Positions 17,112-24,393 of a stretch of 64,000 nucleotides of DNA are shown piece after piece; position 1 is the first letter of the stretch, and each line of letters opens with the position of its first letter. The notes below the pieces were generated by a model that was not told the DNA's origin, ran no database searches, and saw nothing but the letters and a program-made list of their open reading frames with translations. This DNA comes from Pseudomonas putida (GTDB lineage Bacteria > Pseudomonadota > Gammaproteobacteria > Pseudomonadales > Pseudomonadaceae): contig NZ_CP018846.1 in assembly GCF_002025705.1 (NCBI RefSeq), positions 5,695,501 to 5,759,500 of the forward strand, read 5' to 3'. Position numbers and translations under genes: made by a program.

Positions 17112-18050
17112 ATGGAAACCCGAGCTCATCACGTCCTGATTGGCCTGGTCACCGTCCTGGTGGTGGCTGGCGCCATGCTGTTCGGCCTGTGGCTGACCAA
17201 ATCCAGCGTCGACGACGCCTTCAAGGACTACGAAGTCATCTTCAACGAAGCCGTTTCGGGCCTGTCCCGTGGCAGCCCCGTGCAGTACAACGGCATCAAG
17301 GTCGGCGATGTCACCAGCCTGCGCCTGGACCCGAAAGACCCGCGCCGGGTGCTGGCCCGCGTGCGCCTGAGCGGCGACACCCCGGTCAAGGAAGACACCC
17401 AGGCCAAGCTGACCCTGGCCGGGGTCACCGGCAACTCGTTCATCCAGCTCAGCGGTGGCACGCCGCAAAGCCCGGAACTCAGGGGCAAGGACGGCAAGCT
17501 GCCGGTGATCGTCGCCTCACCTTCGCCCATCTCGCGCCTGCTCAACGACAGCAGCGACCTGGTAACCAACATCAACCTGCTGCTGCACAACGCCAACCAG
17601 ATGTTCTCGGAAAGCAACATCGACCGCCTGAGCAACACCTTGGCCAACCTGGAGCAGACCACCGGCGCCTTCGCCAACAAGAAGGGCGGTATCAGCGACG
17701 CCATCGAGCAACTGGCCCAGGTCGGCAAGCAGGCCAACGCCACCTTGGCCGAGACCCAGGCGCTGATGCGCAACGCCAACGGCCTGCTTGGCACCCAGGG
17801 CAAGCAGGCCATCGGCAGCGCCGAGCAGGCCATGCAGTCGCTGGCCGAAAGCGCCGCGACCATCAACAGCCTGCTGCAGGACAACCGCCAGTCTATCGAT
17901 GACGGCGCCCAAGGGCTCAACCAGCTGACCCCGGCCATCCGCGAACTGCGCGAAACCCTCAATTCGCTCAAGGGTATTTCCCGGCGCCTGGAGGCCGACC
18001 CGAGCGGCTACCTGCTTGGCCGCGACAACAACAAGGAGTTCCAGCCATGA
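17112..18050 (+). CDS. MlaD family (MCE domain) protein
   Basis: A 312-aa protein with one N-terminal membrane helix (about residues 9-30) and one MCE domain (about 38-118, with GLSRGSPVQYNGIKVG and the LAGVTGNSFIQL segment). A long helical, glutamine- and asparagine-rich tail of about 170 residues follows and could form a shaft reaching across the periplasm. Single-MCE proteins of this type assemble as rings holding lipid. It is 3 nt from the ATPase gene and overlaps the next lipoprotein gene by 4 bp (ATGA). Confidence 0.92.
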   Translation: METRAHHVLIGLVTVLVVAGAMLFGLWLTKSSVDDAFKDYEVIFNEAVSGLSRGSPVQYNGIKVGDVTSLRLDPKDPRRVLARVRLSGDTPVKEDTQAKLTLAGVTGNSFIQLSGGTPQSPELRGKDGKLPVIVASPSPISRLLNDSSDLVTNINLLLHNANQMFSESNIDRLSNTLANLEQTTGAFANKKGGISDAIEQLAQVGKQANATLAETQALMRNANGLLGTQGKQAIGSAEQAMQSLAESAATINSLLQDNRQSIDDGAQGLNQLTPAIRELRETLNSLKGISRRLEADPSGYLLGRDNNKEFQP

Positions 18051-18670
18051 CCCCATCGCTGCGCCTGCTGGCACTGGCGACTACCCTTGGGCTGGCCAGC
18101 GCCTGCTCGATCCTGCCGCAGAGCGAGCCGGTTGATCTTTACCGCCTGCCGGTCAACCAGGCCAGCCACAGCACTAACCCGGTGGATTGGTCCCTGCGCC
18201 TGAACAAGCCACTGGCCAGCGAAGCGCTGGCCGGGCCACGCATCGCCGTGATACCTCAAGGTGATGTGATCAGCAGCTACAAAAGCGCCCGCTGGAGCGA
18301 CCCGGTGCCATTGCTGGTGCGCAACCGCCTGCTCGATGGCTTCCAACGCGATGGCCGGGTGCAACGGCTGAGCGCTGACGACAGCAACCTGCAGGCCGAT
18401 TACGAACTGAGCGGCGAGCTGCAGGCGTTCCAGAGCGAGTATCAGCCGGGGGGCAAGGTCGAAGTGGTGATCCGCTATGACGCACGCCTGGTGCAAGGCC
18501 GCAGCCAGCGCATTCTCAGCAGCAAGCGCTTCGAGGTGCGCCAGCCACTGGCAGATACCCAGGTTTCAGCCGTGGTCGCCGGCTTTGGCGCGGCCAGCGA
18601 TCAGCTGGCCGGGCAGGTGGTGAACTGGACCGTGACGCAGAGCACCCAGGCTCAGGCGAAGAACCAGTAG
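18047..18670 (+). CDS. ABC-type transport auxiliary lipoprotein (PqiC-like)
   Basis: A 207-aa lipoprotein with lipobox LASAC (cysteine at 20). The remainder is the PqiC/ABC-type transport auxiliary domain (VDLYRLPVN, PRIAVIPQGDVISSY, DGRVQRLSADD), the outer-membrane-anchored partner of MCE systems. Residue +2 after the cysteine is serine, consistent with outer-membrane sorting. It closes the MCE operon, and its 3' end overlaps the convergent gene by 19 bp. Confidence 0.9.
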   Translation: MTPSLRLLALATTLGLASACSILPQSEPVDLYRLPVNQASHSTNPVDWSLRLNKPLASEALAGPRIAVIPQGDVISSYKSARWSDPVPLLVRNRLLDGFQRDGRVQRLSADDSNLQADYELSGELQAFQSEYQPGGKVEVVIRYDARLVQGRSQRILSSKRFEVRQPLADTQVSAVVAGFGAASDQLAGQVVNWTVTQSTQAQAKNQ

Positions 18671-19881
18671 CAAACGCAGATGGCCGCGATCACACCGGAC
18701 AGCTCGGCCAGCAAGGCGCAGCCGACAGCGTGGCGCACGCGCTGGATACCGACTGCGCCGAAGTACACCGCCACCACGTAGAAGGTGGTTTCGGTGCTGC
18801 CCTGGATGGTTGCGGCCACCAGGGCCGGGAAGCTGTCGACTCCGTGAGTCTGCATGGTCTCGATCAGCATGGCCCGCGCCGCACTACCGGAGAACGGCTT
18901 GACCAGTGCAGTGGGAAGTCCCTCGACGAAGCGAGTATCCAGGCCCATCCAGTTGACCGCATGGCGAATGCCGTCCAGAGCCAGCTCCAGTGCGCCCGAC
19001 GCCCGCAAAACGCCCACCGCGACCAGCATCGCCACCAGGTATGGCAGCAGACTCTTGGCCACATCGAAACCTTCCTTGGCGCCTTCGACGAAGGTTTCGT
19101 ACACCTGCACCCGCTTTAATGCGCCGATCACCAGGAACAGGATGATCACCCCGAACAACGTCAGGTTGCCGAGGATCGACGACAAGCTGGCCAGTGCGGC
19201 AGCCGACAAGGTACCGAGGAAGGCCATGAAGCCACCCAGCAGCAGCGCGCCGGGGATCAGGTAGGCGAGCACTACTGGGTCCCACAGGCGCAGGCGCTGC
19301 ATTACCGCCACCGACAGCAGGCCGACCAGGGTCGAGGCACTGGTCGCCAGCAGGATTGGCAGGAACACCAGCGTGGGGTCAGTGGCGCCCTGCTGGGCGC
19401 GGTACATGAAGATGGTCACCGGCAGCAGGGTCAGCGACGAGGCGTTGAGCACCAGGAACAGGATCTGCGCGTTGCTGGCCGTGGTGCTGCTGGGGTTGAG
19501 CTCCTGCAGTGCACGCATGGCCTTCAGGCCGATTGGCGTGGCGGCATTGTCCAGGCCCAGGCCATTGGCGGCGAAGTTCATGGTGATCAGGCCCAGTGCC
19601 GGGTGGCCTGGCGGCACTTCCGGCATCAGGCGGGCGAACAGAGGCCCCAGCACCTTGGCCAGCCATTCGACGATACCGGCCTTCTCGGCGATCTTGAGAA
19701 AGCCCAGCCACAGGGTCAGGGTGCCGAACAGCAGGATCATGACCTCCACTGACAGCTTGGCCATGGCGAAGATGCTCTCGACCATCGCCGCGAAGATGCC
19801 GGCATTGCCACCGACCAGCCATTGGGCCAGGGCGGAGACGGCCGCCACCAGGAAAAAGCCGAGCCAAAGGCCGTTGAGCAT
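18652..19881 (-). CDS. Nucleoside-recognition domain membrane protein (SpmA-SpmB fusion type)
   Basis: A 409-aa membrane protein with two nucleoside-recognition (Gate) domains: residues about 40-190 (NFAANGLGLDNAATPIGLKAM, SpmA-like) and 240-400 (GSAARAMLIETMQTHG and IQGSTETTFYVVAVYFGAVG, SpmB-like). In spore formers these are separate proteins; non-sporulating proteobacteria carry the fused form with unknown substrate. The start at MLNGLW has AGGGGGAA upstream; the longer open frame runs into REP sequence and is discarded. Transcribed against the MCE operon with overlapping ends. Confidence 0.87.
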   Translation of the reverse strand: MLNGLWLGFFLVAAVSALAQWLVGGNAGIFAAMVESIFAMAKLSVEVMILLFGTLTLWLGFLKIAEKAGIVEWLAKVLGPLFARLMPEVPPGHPALGLITMNFAANGLGLDNAATPIGLKAMRALQELNPSSTTASNAQILFLVLNASSLTLLPVTIFMYRAQQGATDPTLVFLPILLATSASTLVGLLSVAVMQRLRLWDPVVLAYLIPGALLLGGFMAFLGTLSAAALASLSSILGNLTLFGVIILFLVIGALKRVQVYETFVEGAKEGFDVAKSLLPYLVAMLVAVGVLRASGALELALDGIRHAVNWMGLDTRFVEGLPTALVKPFSGSAARAMLIETMQTHGVDSFPALVAATIQGSTETTFYVVAVYFGAVGIQRVRHAVGCALLAELSGVIAAICVCYWFFA

Positions 19882-19949
19882 CCGTGTGTTCCCCCTGAAA
19901 AATGCCCGAATGATAGCGTATCGCGGCGCGTGACTGGCGACCGCGACCC

Positions 19950-20066
19950 CTGTAGGAGCGGCCTTGTGTCGCGAAAGGGCCGCAGAGCGGCCCCATGGTT
20001 TCGGCGTTAAAGCACAAATGAGGGGCCGCTGCGCAGCCCTTTCGCGACACAAGGCCGCTCCTACAG
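19950..20066. repeat. REP pair
   Basis: TGTAGGAGCGGCCTTGTGTCGCGAAAGG opens the element and its complement closes it, with the internal GGCCGCAGAGCGGCCCC and GGGGCCGCTGCGCAGCCC palindromes. Confidence 0.92.
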
Positions 20067-20088
20067 GCGATGAGGCCCCCACAGACAG

Positions 20089-20117
20089 CAAAAAGCCCCG
20101 ACAAGTCGGGGCTTTCT
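20089..20117 (-). terminator. Intrinsic terminator of gltP
   Basis: A 10-bp perfect stem AAAGCCCCGA/TCGGGGCTTT with a CAAG loop, followed on the minus strand by TTTTTGC. Its position, 20 bp after the gltP stop, assigns it to that gene. Confidence 0.92.
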
Positions 20118-20134
20118 GGTTCAGCAGGTTTGGC

Positions 20135-21463
20135 TTATCGCTTGGCTGGCTCGCCAACCACCGCAGCCTGCTGCTTGTCCGCCATCAGCGAGGCGTAGTA
20201 CTGCTCGCCCTTGGCGGCGTCGTACATGCCTTCCCAACGCGCAATCACCAGGGCTGCCAGCGCGTTGCCGATCACGTTCAGGGCAGTACGGGCCATGTCC
20301 ATGATGCGGTCGACACCGGCGATGAAGGCCAGGCCTTCCAGCGGGATGCCCACACTGCCCAGGGTCGCCAGCAGCACCACGAAGGATACGCCCGGTACGC
20401 CGGCGATGCCTTTGGAGGTGACCATCAGGGTCAGCACCAGCAGCAGCTGCTGGCTCCAGGACAGGTCGATGCCGTACAGCTGGGCGATGAAGATGGCCGC
20501 GATGCTCTGGTACAGGGTCGAACCGTCGAGGTTGAACGAGTAGCCGGTCGGTACCACGAACGAGCAGATCGACTTCGGCGCACCGTACTTCTCCATCTTC
20601 TCGATCACACGCGGCAGCACGGTTTCGGAGCTGGAAGTGGAGTAGGCGAGGATCAGCTCATCTTTCATGATGCGCATGATCTTGATGACCGAGAAGCCGA
20701 ACAGGCGCGCTACCAGGCCCAGCACCATGAAGGCGAAGAAGGCGATGGCGAAGTACACCAGCAGTACCAGCTTGGCCAGCGGCAGCAGCGAGCTGAAACC
20801 GAAGTTGGCGACGGTCACGGCGATCAGGGCGAACACACCGATCGGGGCGTAGTTCATGATCATGTGGGTGACCTTGAACATGGTCTCCGACACGGCCTGG
20901 AAGGTACGCACCAGCGGCTCGCGCAGGTCGGCCTGCAGGCTCGACAGGCCGAGGCCGAACATTACCGAGAAGAAGATGATCGGCAGCATTTCGCCACGCA
21001 TCAGCGCTGCAAAGATGTTCGACGGGATCAGGTTGAGCAGGGTCTCGATGAACGCGTGTTCATGCTGCACCTCGGCCGCAGTGGCCTGGTACTTGGAGAT
21101 GTCGACGGTACCCAGGGTGCTCATGTCGATGCCGGCACCCGGGTGGAACAGGTTGGCCAATACCAGGCCGACCACGATGGCGATGGTGGTCACGACCTCG
21201 AAGTAGAGGATGGTCTTCAGGCCGATGCTGCCCAGTTTCTTCGCATCGCCAACCCCGGCGATACCCACGATCAGCGACGAAATCACGATCGGGACGACGA
21301 TCATCTTGATCAGGCGAATGAAGATGTCACCGGCGGGCTGGAGGACGTTGCTGATCCACCAGGCCTTTTCCGCGCTGAAGTGGTTCAGCAGCGCGCCGAC
21401 TGCAACGCCCAGGACCAGACCGATGACGATCTGCCAGGCGAGGCTCAGTTTTGCCTTCTTCAT
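20135..21463 (-). CDS. gltP: Dicarboxylate/amino acid:cation symporter (glutamate/aspartate)
   Basis: A 442-aa member of the DAACS family. Family hallmarks include the serine-rich hairpin STSSSETVLPRV, the TM7 region VVPTGYSFNLDGST and AGVDRIMDMARTALNVIGN. It imports glutamate and aspartate with protons or sodium. Start chosen at MKKAKLS (21463); the open frame extends 11 codons further. The leader is long, about 190 nt to a candidate sigma-54 promoter with matching AauR sites. The gene is monocistronic. Confidence 0.93.
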   Translation of the reverse strand: MKKAKLSLAWQIVIGLVLGVAVGALLNHFSAEKAWWISNVLQPAGDIFIRLIKMIVVPIVISSLIVGIAGVGDAKKLGSIGLKTILYFEVVTTIAIVVGLVLANLFHPGAGIDMSTLGTVDISKYQATAAEVQHEHAFIETLLNLIPSNIFAALMRGEMLPIIFFSVMFGLGLSSLQADLREPLVRTFQAVSETMFKVTHMIMNYAPIGVFALIAVTVANFGFSSLLPLAKLVLLVYFAIAFFAFMVLGLVARLFGFSVIKIMRIMKDELILAYSTSSSETVLPRVIEKMEKYGAPKSICSFVVPTGYSFNLDGSTLYQSIAAIFIAQLYGIDLSWSQQLLLVLTLMVTSKGIAGVPGVSFVVLLATLGSVGIPLEGLAFIAGVDRIMDMARTALNVIGNALAALVIARWEGMYDAAKGEQYYASLMADKQQAAVVGEPAKR

Positions 21464-21662
21464 GTCTTTACCCTTTGTTCTAGTGGTCACGGGCACCGAC
21501 CGGAAAAGCGCGTAACAGAGCCGTTGGCAACGTCACGGGGAGCTTTTGGCTTCCGTCCGGGGACCTCGTGTAAGGACACCGCGAGCGAGCGACAGGGCGC
21601 TCGGGCCAGCGAAAAAGGCGGCAACTATTGCGATGGGGAAGGCTGAAATCTAATGCCGGAAA

Positions 21663-21679
21663 CGCATACCCCATACCGA
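21663..21679 (-). promoter_or_regulatory. Candidate sigma-54 promoter of gltP
   Basis: On the minus strand CGGTATGGGGTATGCG has GG and GC dinucleotides exactly 10 bp apart, as the -24/-12 class requires, though the flanking bases are a weak match to TGGCAC/TTGCA. It would start transcription near 21651. Confidence 0.45.
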
Positions 21680-21715
21680 TACGGCATAGGCATTCAGATC
21701 AAAATACGCCGCACG

Positions 21716-21728
21716 TAAGTCATTGATT
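21716..21728 (-). promoter_or_regulatory. IHF-like site upstream of gltP
   Basis: The minus strand reads AATCAATGACTTA, a full match to WATCAANNNNTTR, and lies between the candidate activator sites and the candidate -24/-12 element. Confidence 0.45.
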
Positions 21729-21734
21729 TATAAC

Positions 21735-21750
21735 GTTCGGAAATCCGAAC
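21735..21750. promoter_or_regulatory. AauR-like operator 1
   Basis: GTTCGGAAATCCGAAC contains TTCGG-N4-CCGAA exactly, the motif described for AauR, the sigma-54 activator of acidic amino acid uptake genes in P. putida. The perfect 7-bp arms extend the match. Confidence 0.65.
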
Positions 21751-21811
21751 AAGACCAAACCGCCATATTTAGGCAGTTTTGGCGGTGTATAGGCGGGGAT
21801 AAAAACGGCTT

Positions 21812-21827
21812 GTTCGACAATCCGAAT
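21812..21827. promoter_or_regulatory. AauR-like operator 2
   Basis: GTTCGACAATCCGAAT has one mismatch to TTCGG-N4-CCGAA. It is 77 bp from operator 1, and both lie upstream of gltP. Confidence 0.5.
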
Positions 21828-21970
21828 GGCCGAAATGACACTTGTGCGGCCCCCGTATCGAGCGAAAAAAAATTGATGTACGGTCAAGACAAAATGTGTC
21901 TTGAAGGTCAGAACCTGAAAGGAATCAGCAAAAACCGAAAAGGAACTGCTAAATGAGGATGTGGCGCCTC

Positions 21971-22023
21971 GGAAGCCAGGCCTGGGTCCGGTGTTTGTCA
22001 GACACCCCCGACCTGATGCTTCC
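21971..22023. repeat. Nested inverted repeat, possible structured RNA
   Basis: GGAAGC (21971-21976) pairs with GCTTCC (22018-22023). Inside, GGTC/GACC and GGTGT/ACACC can pair in register around TTGTCAG. No clear U-tract follows on either strand, so a free terminator-ended RNA is not shown. Confidence 0.4.
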
Positions 22024-22213
22024 GATTCTGCCTTTTCCTGACCCGGCCCAATCCTGGAGGTACTCCCTGTACCCCTAGGCCACTCCGATCCTGCAACAAT
22101 CAGAACAGCCCGGCCCCCTGGTCATGCGCTGCCCCTCCTCGGGGCGGCGCATCATAGAAGCGAGAAAGATAGAAAGGTTCCGCTTCTATTGCGTGACAGT
22201 GTGCGACCGCTGG

Positions 22214-22687
22214 TCAGTACCACTTCGGATCGCGCTTGAGTTGCTCCTGCAACATCACCTTCATGCCGTCGTCCGGTTTGCCCAGCCAGCGGTACTGCGC
22301 ATGGCGGGTTGGCGACTTGTCACTCGGCAAGCCTTCGGGCACTTCCACGAGCATCCCGTAGGCGTCGTCCTTGTCCCAGCTGAACGCCACGATCAGGCGC
22401 TTGTAGGTGCAGTTCTGCGGCGATTCGCACAGCGGGCCGACCAGATACTTGTCGCCGTCTTCAGTAACCGCAGACATCTGCTCCTGGCCGCTGCCACTCA
22501 GGTTGATTACCCAATCGGGCAAGCGTTCCTCGCCCTTGATCGTGTCTTGCCAGGTTTCCCGGTATTCGGGGTCCGAGCCGAGCAACTGCTCGACCCGGAC
22601 CTGGCCATCATTGGCCGCCAGCGCCGCTGCACTGCCGCCCAACATCAAGGCGGCGGCAGCTACGGCTGTACAAAGCTTCCTGCTCAT
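22214..22687 (-). CDS. ivy: Ivy family lysozyme inhibitor
   Basis: A 157-aa periplasmic protein with a signal peptide (cleavage near ALA, residue 25) and the Ivy (inhibitor of vertebrate C-type lysozyme) fold. The cysteine pair of the inhibitory loop is present as C87-ESPQN-C93, replacing the usual CKPHDC sequence, so lysozyme contact residues differ. It would protect the wall or control lytic enzymes. The ATG at 22687 has GAGG 6 bp upstream; an upstream TTG is less likely. It starts 2 nt after the DUF1328 stop in a three-gene operon. Confidence 0.82.
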   Translation of the reverse strand: MSRKLCTAVAAAALMLGGSAAALAANDGQVRVEQLLGSDPEYRETWQDTIKGEERLPDWVINLSGSGQEQMSAVTEDGDKYLVGPLCESPQNCTYKRLIVAFSWDKDDAYGMLVEVPEGLPSDKSPTRHAQYRWLGKPDDGMKVMLQEQLKRDPKWY

Positions 22688-22689
22688 CT

Positions 22690-22851
22690 TCAACCTCGAC
22701 CACGTCCAAAGAAGAAGGAGGCTACGAACAGGACCAGGAAGACAATAAACAGGATCTTCGCAATACCTGTAGCGGCGCCAGCGATACCACCGAAGCCAAG
22801 CACTGCGGCGACAATGGCGATGATGAGGAAAGTGATAGCCCAGCTAAGCAT
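22690..22851 (-). CDS. DUF1328 small membrane protein (YtjA-like)
   Basis: A 53-aa protein reading [19 protein letters not shown] at its start, then [17 protein letters not shown] and a phenylalanine-rich end FFFGRGRG. It is two transmembrane helices and little else, the DUF1328/YtjA family. AGGAGAAGCATC precedes the ATG. Its stop lies 2 nt before the ivy start and its start is 39 bp from the upstream 97-aa gene. Family members are often expressed under envelope or osmotic stress in other bacteria; the function is unknown. Confidence 0.9.
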
Positions 22852-22890
22852 GATGCTTCTCCTTTCTTTTTTTGAAATCGGTCCGGCGTC

Positions 22891-23184
22891 TCAGAACACC
22901 CAGCGCTGCTGGGGCACGACGTTATCCACAGTTGCCGGCGAGGTATTGGCGGCAGGCCGCTGCCCGGCAGGTTCGGCGGTATTTACCAAAGTGTTGGCGC
23001 GGGTCGCCTGAATCTGCGTCAGCAGCGCGGTTTGCGCTGCGACCTGATCGGCAAGGCGCGCGGTCTGCCAGCTGTAGTAAAAGAGGCCAGCGGCCAAGGT
23101 CAGCAGCAACGCCATCCCGAGCAACAGAAACTGGTGCACGGGCAGTGCGGCATTCAGCGAGCGGTTGACGGATGGGCGGTTCAT
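22891..23184 (-). CDS. Small single-pass membrane protein, unknown function
   Basis: A 97-aa protein not matched to a known family. It has a basic N-terminus, one strong membrane helix (about residues 17-38), then a helical segment rich in Q, A and T (SWQTARLADQVAAQTALLTQIQ) and a proline/alanine-rich end QQRWVF. CAGGAGAAG precedes the ATG at 23184; an upstream start at 23244 lacks one. It is the first gene of the operon with DUF1328 and ivy and faces an AT-rich promoter region. Confidence 0.7.
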   Translation of the reverse strand: MNRPSVNRSLNAALPVHQFLLLGMALLLTLAAGLFYYSWQTARLADQVAAQTALLTQIQATRANTLVNTAEPAGQRPAANTSPATVDNVVPQQRWVF

Positions 23185-23251
23185 GCCGGCTTCTCCTGCT
23201 GTAATTTTTCTATTCAAACCTGAACAGGTAATTGCAGCCTGCATGCCAGCC

Positions 23252-23296
23252 TTTAAATTTAAATAAAATCCTTATAAATCAATAAGTTAAATTAAC
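23252..23296. promoter_or_regulatory. AT-rich promoter region of the 97-aa/DUF1328/ivy operon
   Basis: About 45 bp with very few G or C bases (runs such as TTTAAATTTAAATAAAATCC) stand out in this GC-rich sequence, 70-110 bp upstream of the 97-aa gene. It may be a promoter or UP element or a site for MvaT-like or IHF proteins. Confidence 0.4.
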
Positions 23297-23323
23297 AATG
23301 GTTGGCGATTGAGCGCGTATCCT

Positions 23324-23349
23324 GCACGATGCCCTCGCTGGCGTCGTGC
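23324..23349 (-). terminator. Hairpin after the BON-domain gene
   Basis: GCACGATGCC pairs with GGCGTCGTGC (one G-T pair) around CTCGCT, 13 bp after the stop of the minus-strand BON gene. No U-tract is visible, so termination is uncertain. Confidence 0.4.
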
Positions 23350-23361
23350 GAATTGCACGAT

Positions 23362-24183
23362 TCAGCCCTCAACCTTGGTCGCCACTTTCAGCAGATCGGC
23401 GTCTACACCCCGCACTCCAATGATCTCCCGGGCGATATCCACGGCGATGGTCTTCTGTTCGCTGCTGACAACCTCACCAGTAAGCCGAACCATGCCTTGT
23501 TCGCTCGCCACCTTGATATTCAGGCCGTCCAGATTGCGGCTGAAGCGGTAGCTGGTCTGAATCTTGTCGACCACCCAGCTGTCGCTCGGCTGCGGTCCAC
23601 TGGTGACGCCTGACGGGTTTTCCCTCGCTTTGGCCATGGCGGCAGAATCCAGGCTGACCAGATTGTTGACCAGGTGCACGCCGTCGCTGGTGCGCGCCAC
23701 CACGCCGGCCAATTCCTTGGCCTCGGCACTGTCGACCTTGCCGCGCAACGTCACCACGCCTTCACTGCTTTGCACCTCTATCGGCGCTTTTTCCGTGGTC
23801 TTGCTCCACAGCAACCGGGCGCGGATCACGGCAGCCAAGGTCGCATCTTCCAGCCGCTGGGCATAAGCACGCAGCTCCAGCGGGCGATCGACCAGCTCGG
23901 CGTTGACCCGCAACTGGTTATCGACCTGCTCGATACCTCGTGTGGCCAGTGCTACATGCTCGGCCAGCTTGCGTTCGACGTCGTTCTCGACTTCACCGGA
24001 AAGGCGAGCCTGCGGGCCATCGACCTCAACCTTGATGCGAAACGGGTTGAGCATCCGGTTGAGGGCCAGCGCCGTTTGCAGCGAGCCCTCCAGGCGAGCG
24101 TCCTGAACAGGGTCGGCAGACGCAGGTGTGCAAATGGACAGCAGGGCGGCCGCCAACACGGCCATACGGATGGTAGGGGACAC
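23362..24183 (-). CDS. Exported protein with three BON domains
   Basis: A 273-aa protein with a signal peptide (about residues 1-26) and three BON-type repeats at roughly 28-95, 100-165 and 190-265. Each has the typical hydrophobic pattern ending in a G-V or V-N-L segment (SSEGVVTLRGKVDS, VRLTGEVVSSEQKT). BON proteins such as OsmY and DolP bind phospholipid or the envelope. The GTG start has a perfect GGAGG 8 bp upstream and gives the signal peptide; the ATG six codons later is possible. It is divergent from algB. Confidence 0.83.
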   Translation of the reverse strand: MSPTIRMAVLAAALLSICTPASADPVQDARLEGSLQTALALNRMLNPFRIKVEVDGPQARLSGEVENDVERKLAEHVALATRGIEQVDNQLRVNAELVDRPLELRAYAQRLEDATLAAVIRARLLWSKTTEKAPIEVQSSEGVVTLRGKVDSAEAKELAGVVARTSDGVHLVNNLVSLDSAAMAKARENPSGVTSGPQPSDSWVVDKIQTSYRFSRNLDGLNIKVASEQGMVRLTGEVVSSEQKTIAVDIAREIIGVRGVDADLLKVATKVEG

Positions 24184-24393
24184 GGGTGTACCTCCTTTTA
24201 GTTGGCAAAAGCTGAAAATCCTCGCAACCAATGTGCCAGCGTGTTGCTCTAAGCAAAGCAGCGAGATATCCAGCGTCACAGCACGAATTGGCCATTGGCT
24301 AGCATGCAAAGGACCGAATCCTTCACAATTGACCGTGCAACTTGCCCGATTTTCCCCACACTAATTAAAGAACTATCCGAAGGAGCGCAGGAA

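Larger units (their letters stand above)
21464..22213. other. Long intergenic region upstream of gltP
   Basis: No convincing protein gene is seen in these 750 bp; a 77-codon frame at 21723-21956 lacks support. From gltP outward it holds a candidate -24/-12 element (21663-21679), an IHF-like site (21716-21728), two AauR-like dyads (21735-21750, 21812-21827) and a nested inverted repeat (21971-22023). As the ivy operon is transcribed towards this region from the other side, it serves only gltP or an unannotated RNA. Confidence 0.65.

Noticed and set aside
19964..21646. 560-codon plus-strand frame opposite gltP
   Set aside because: It begins in a REP element and runs antisense to gltP; no known protein.
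21723..21956. 77-codon plus-strand frame in the gltP upstream region
   Set aside because: No ribosome-binding site, and it overlies the operator dyads; composition is unlike a gene.
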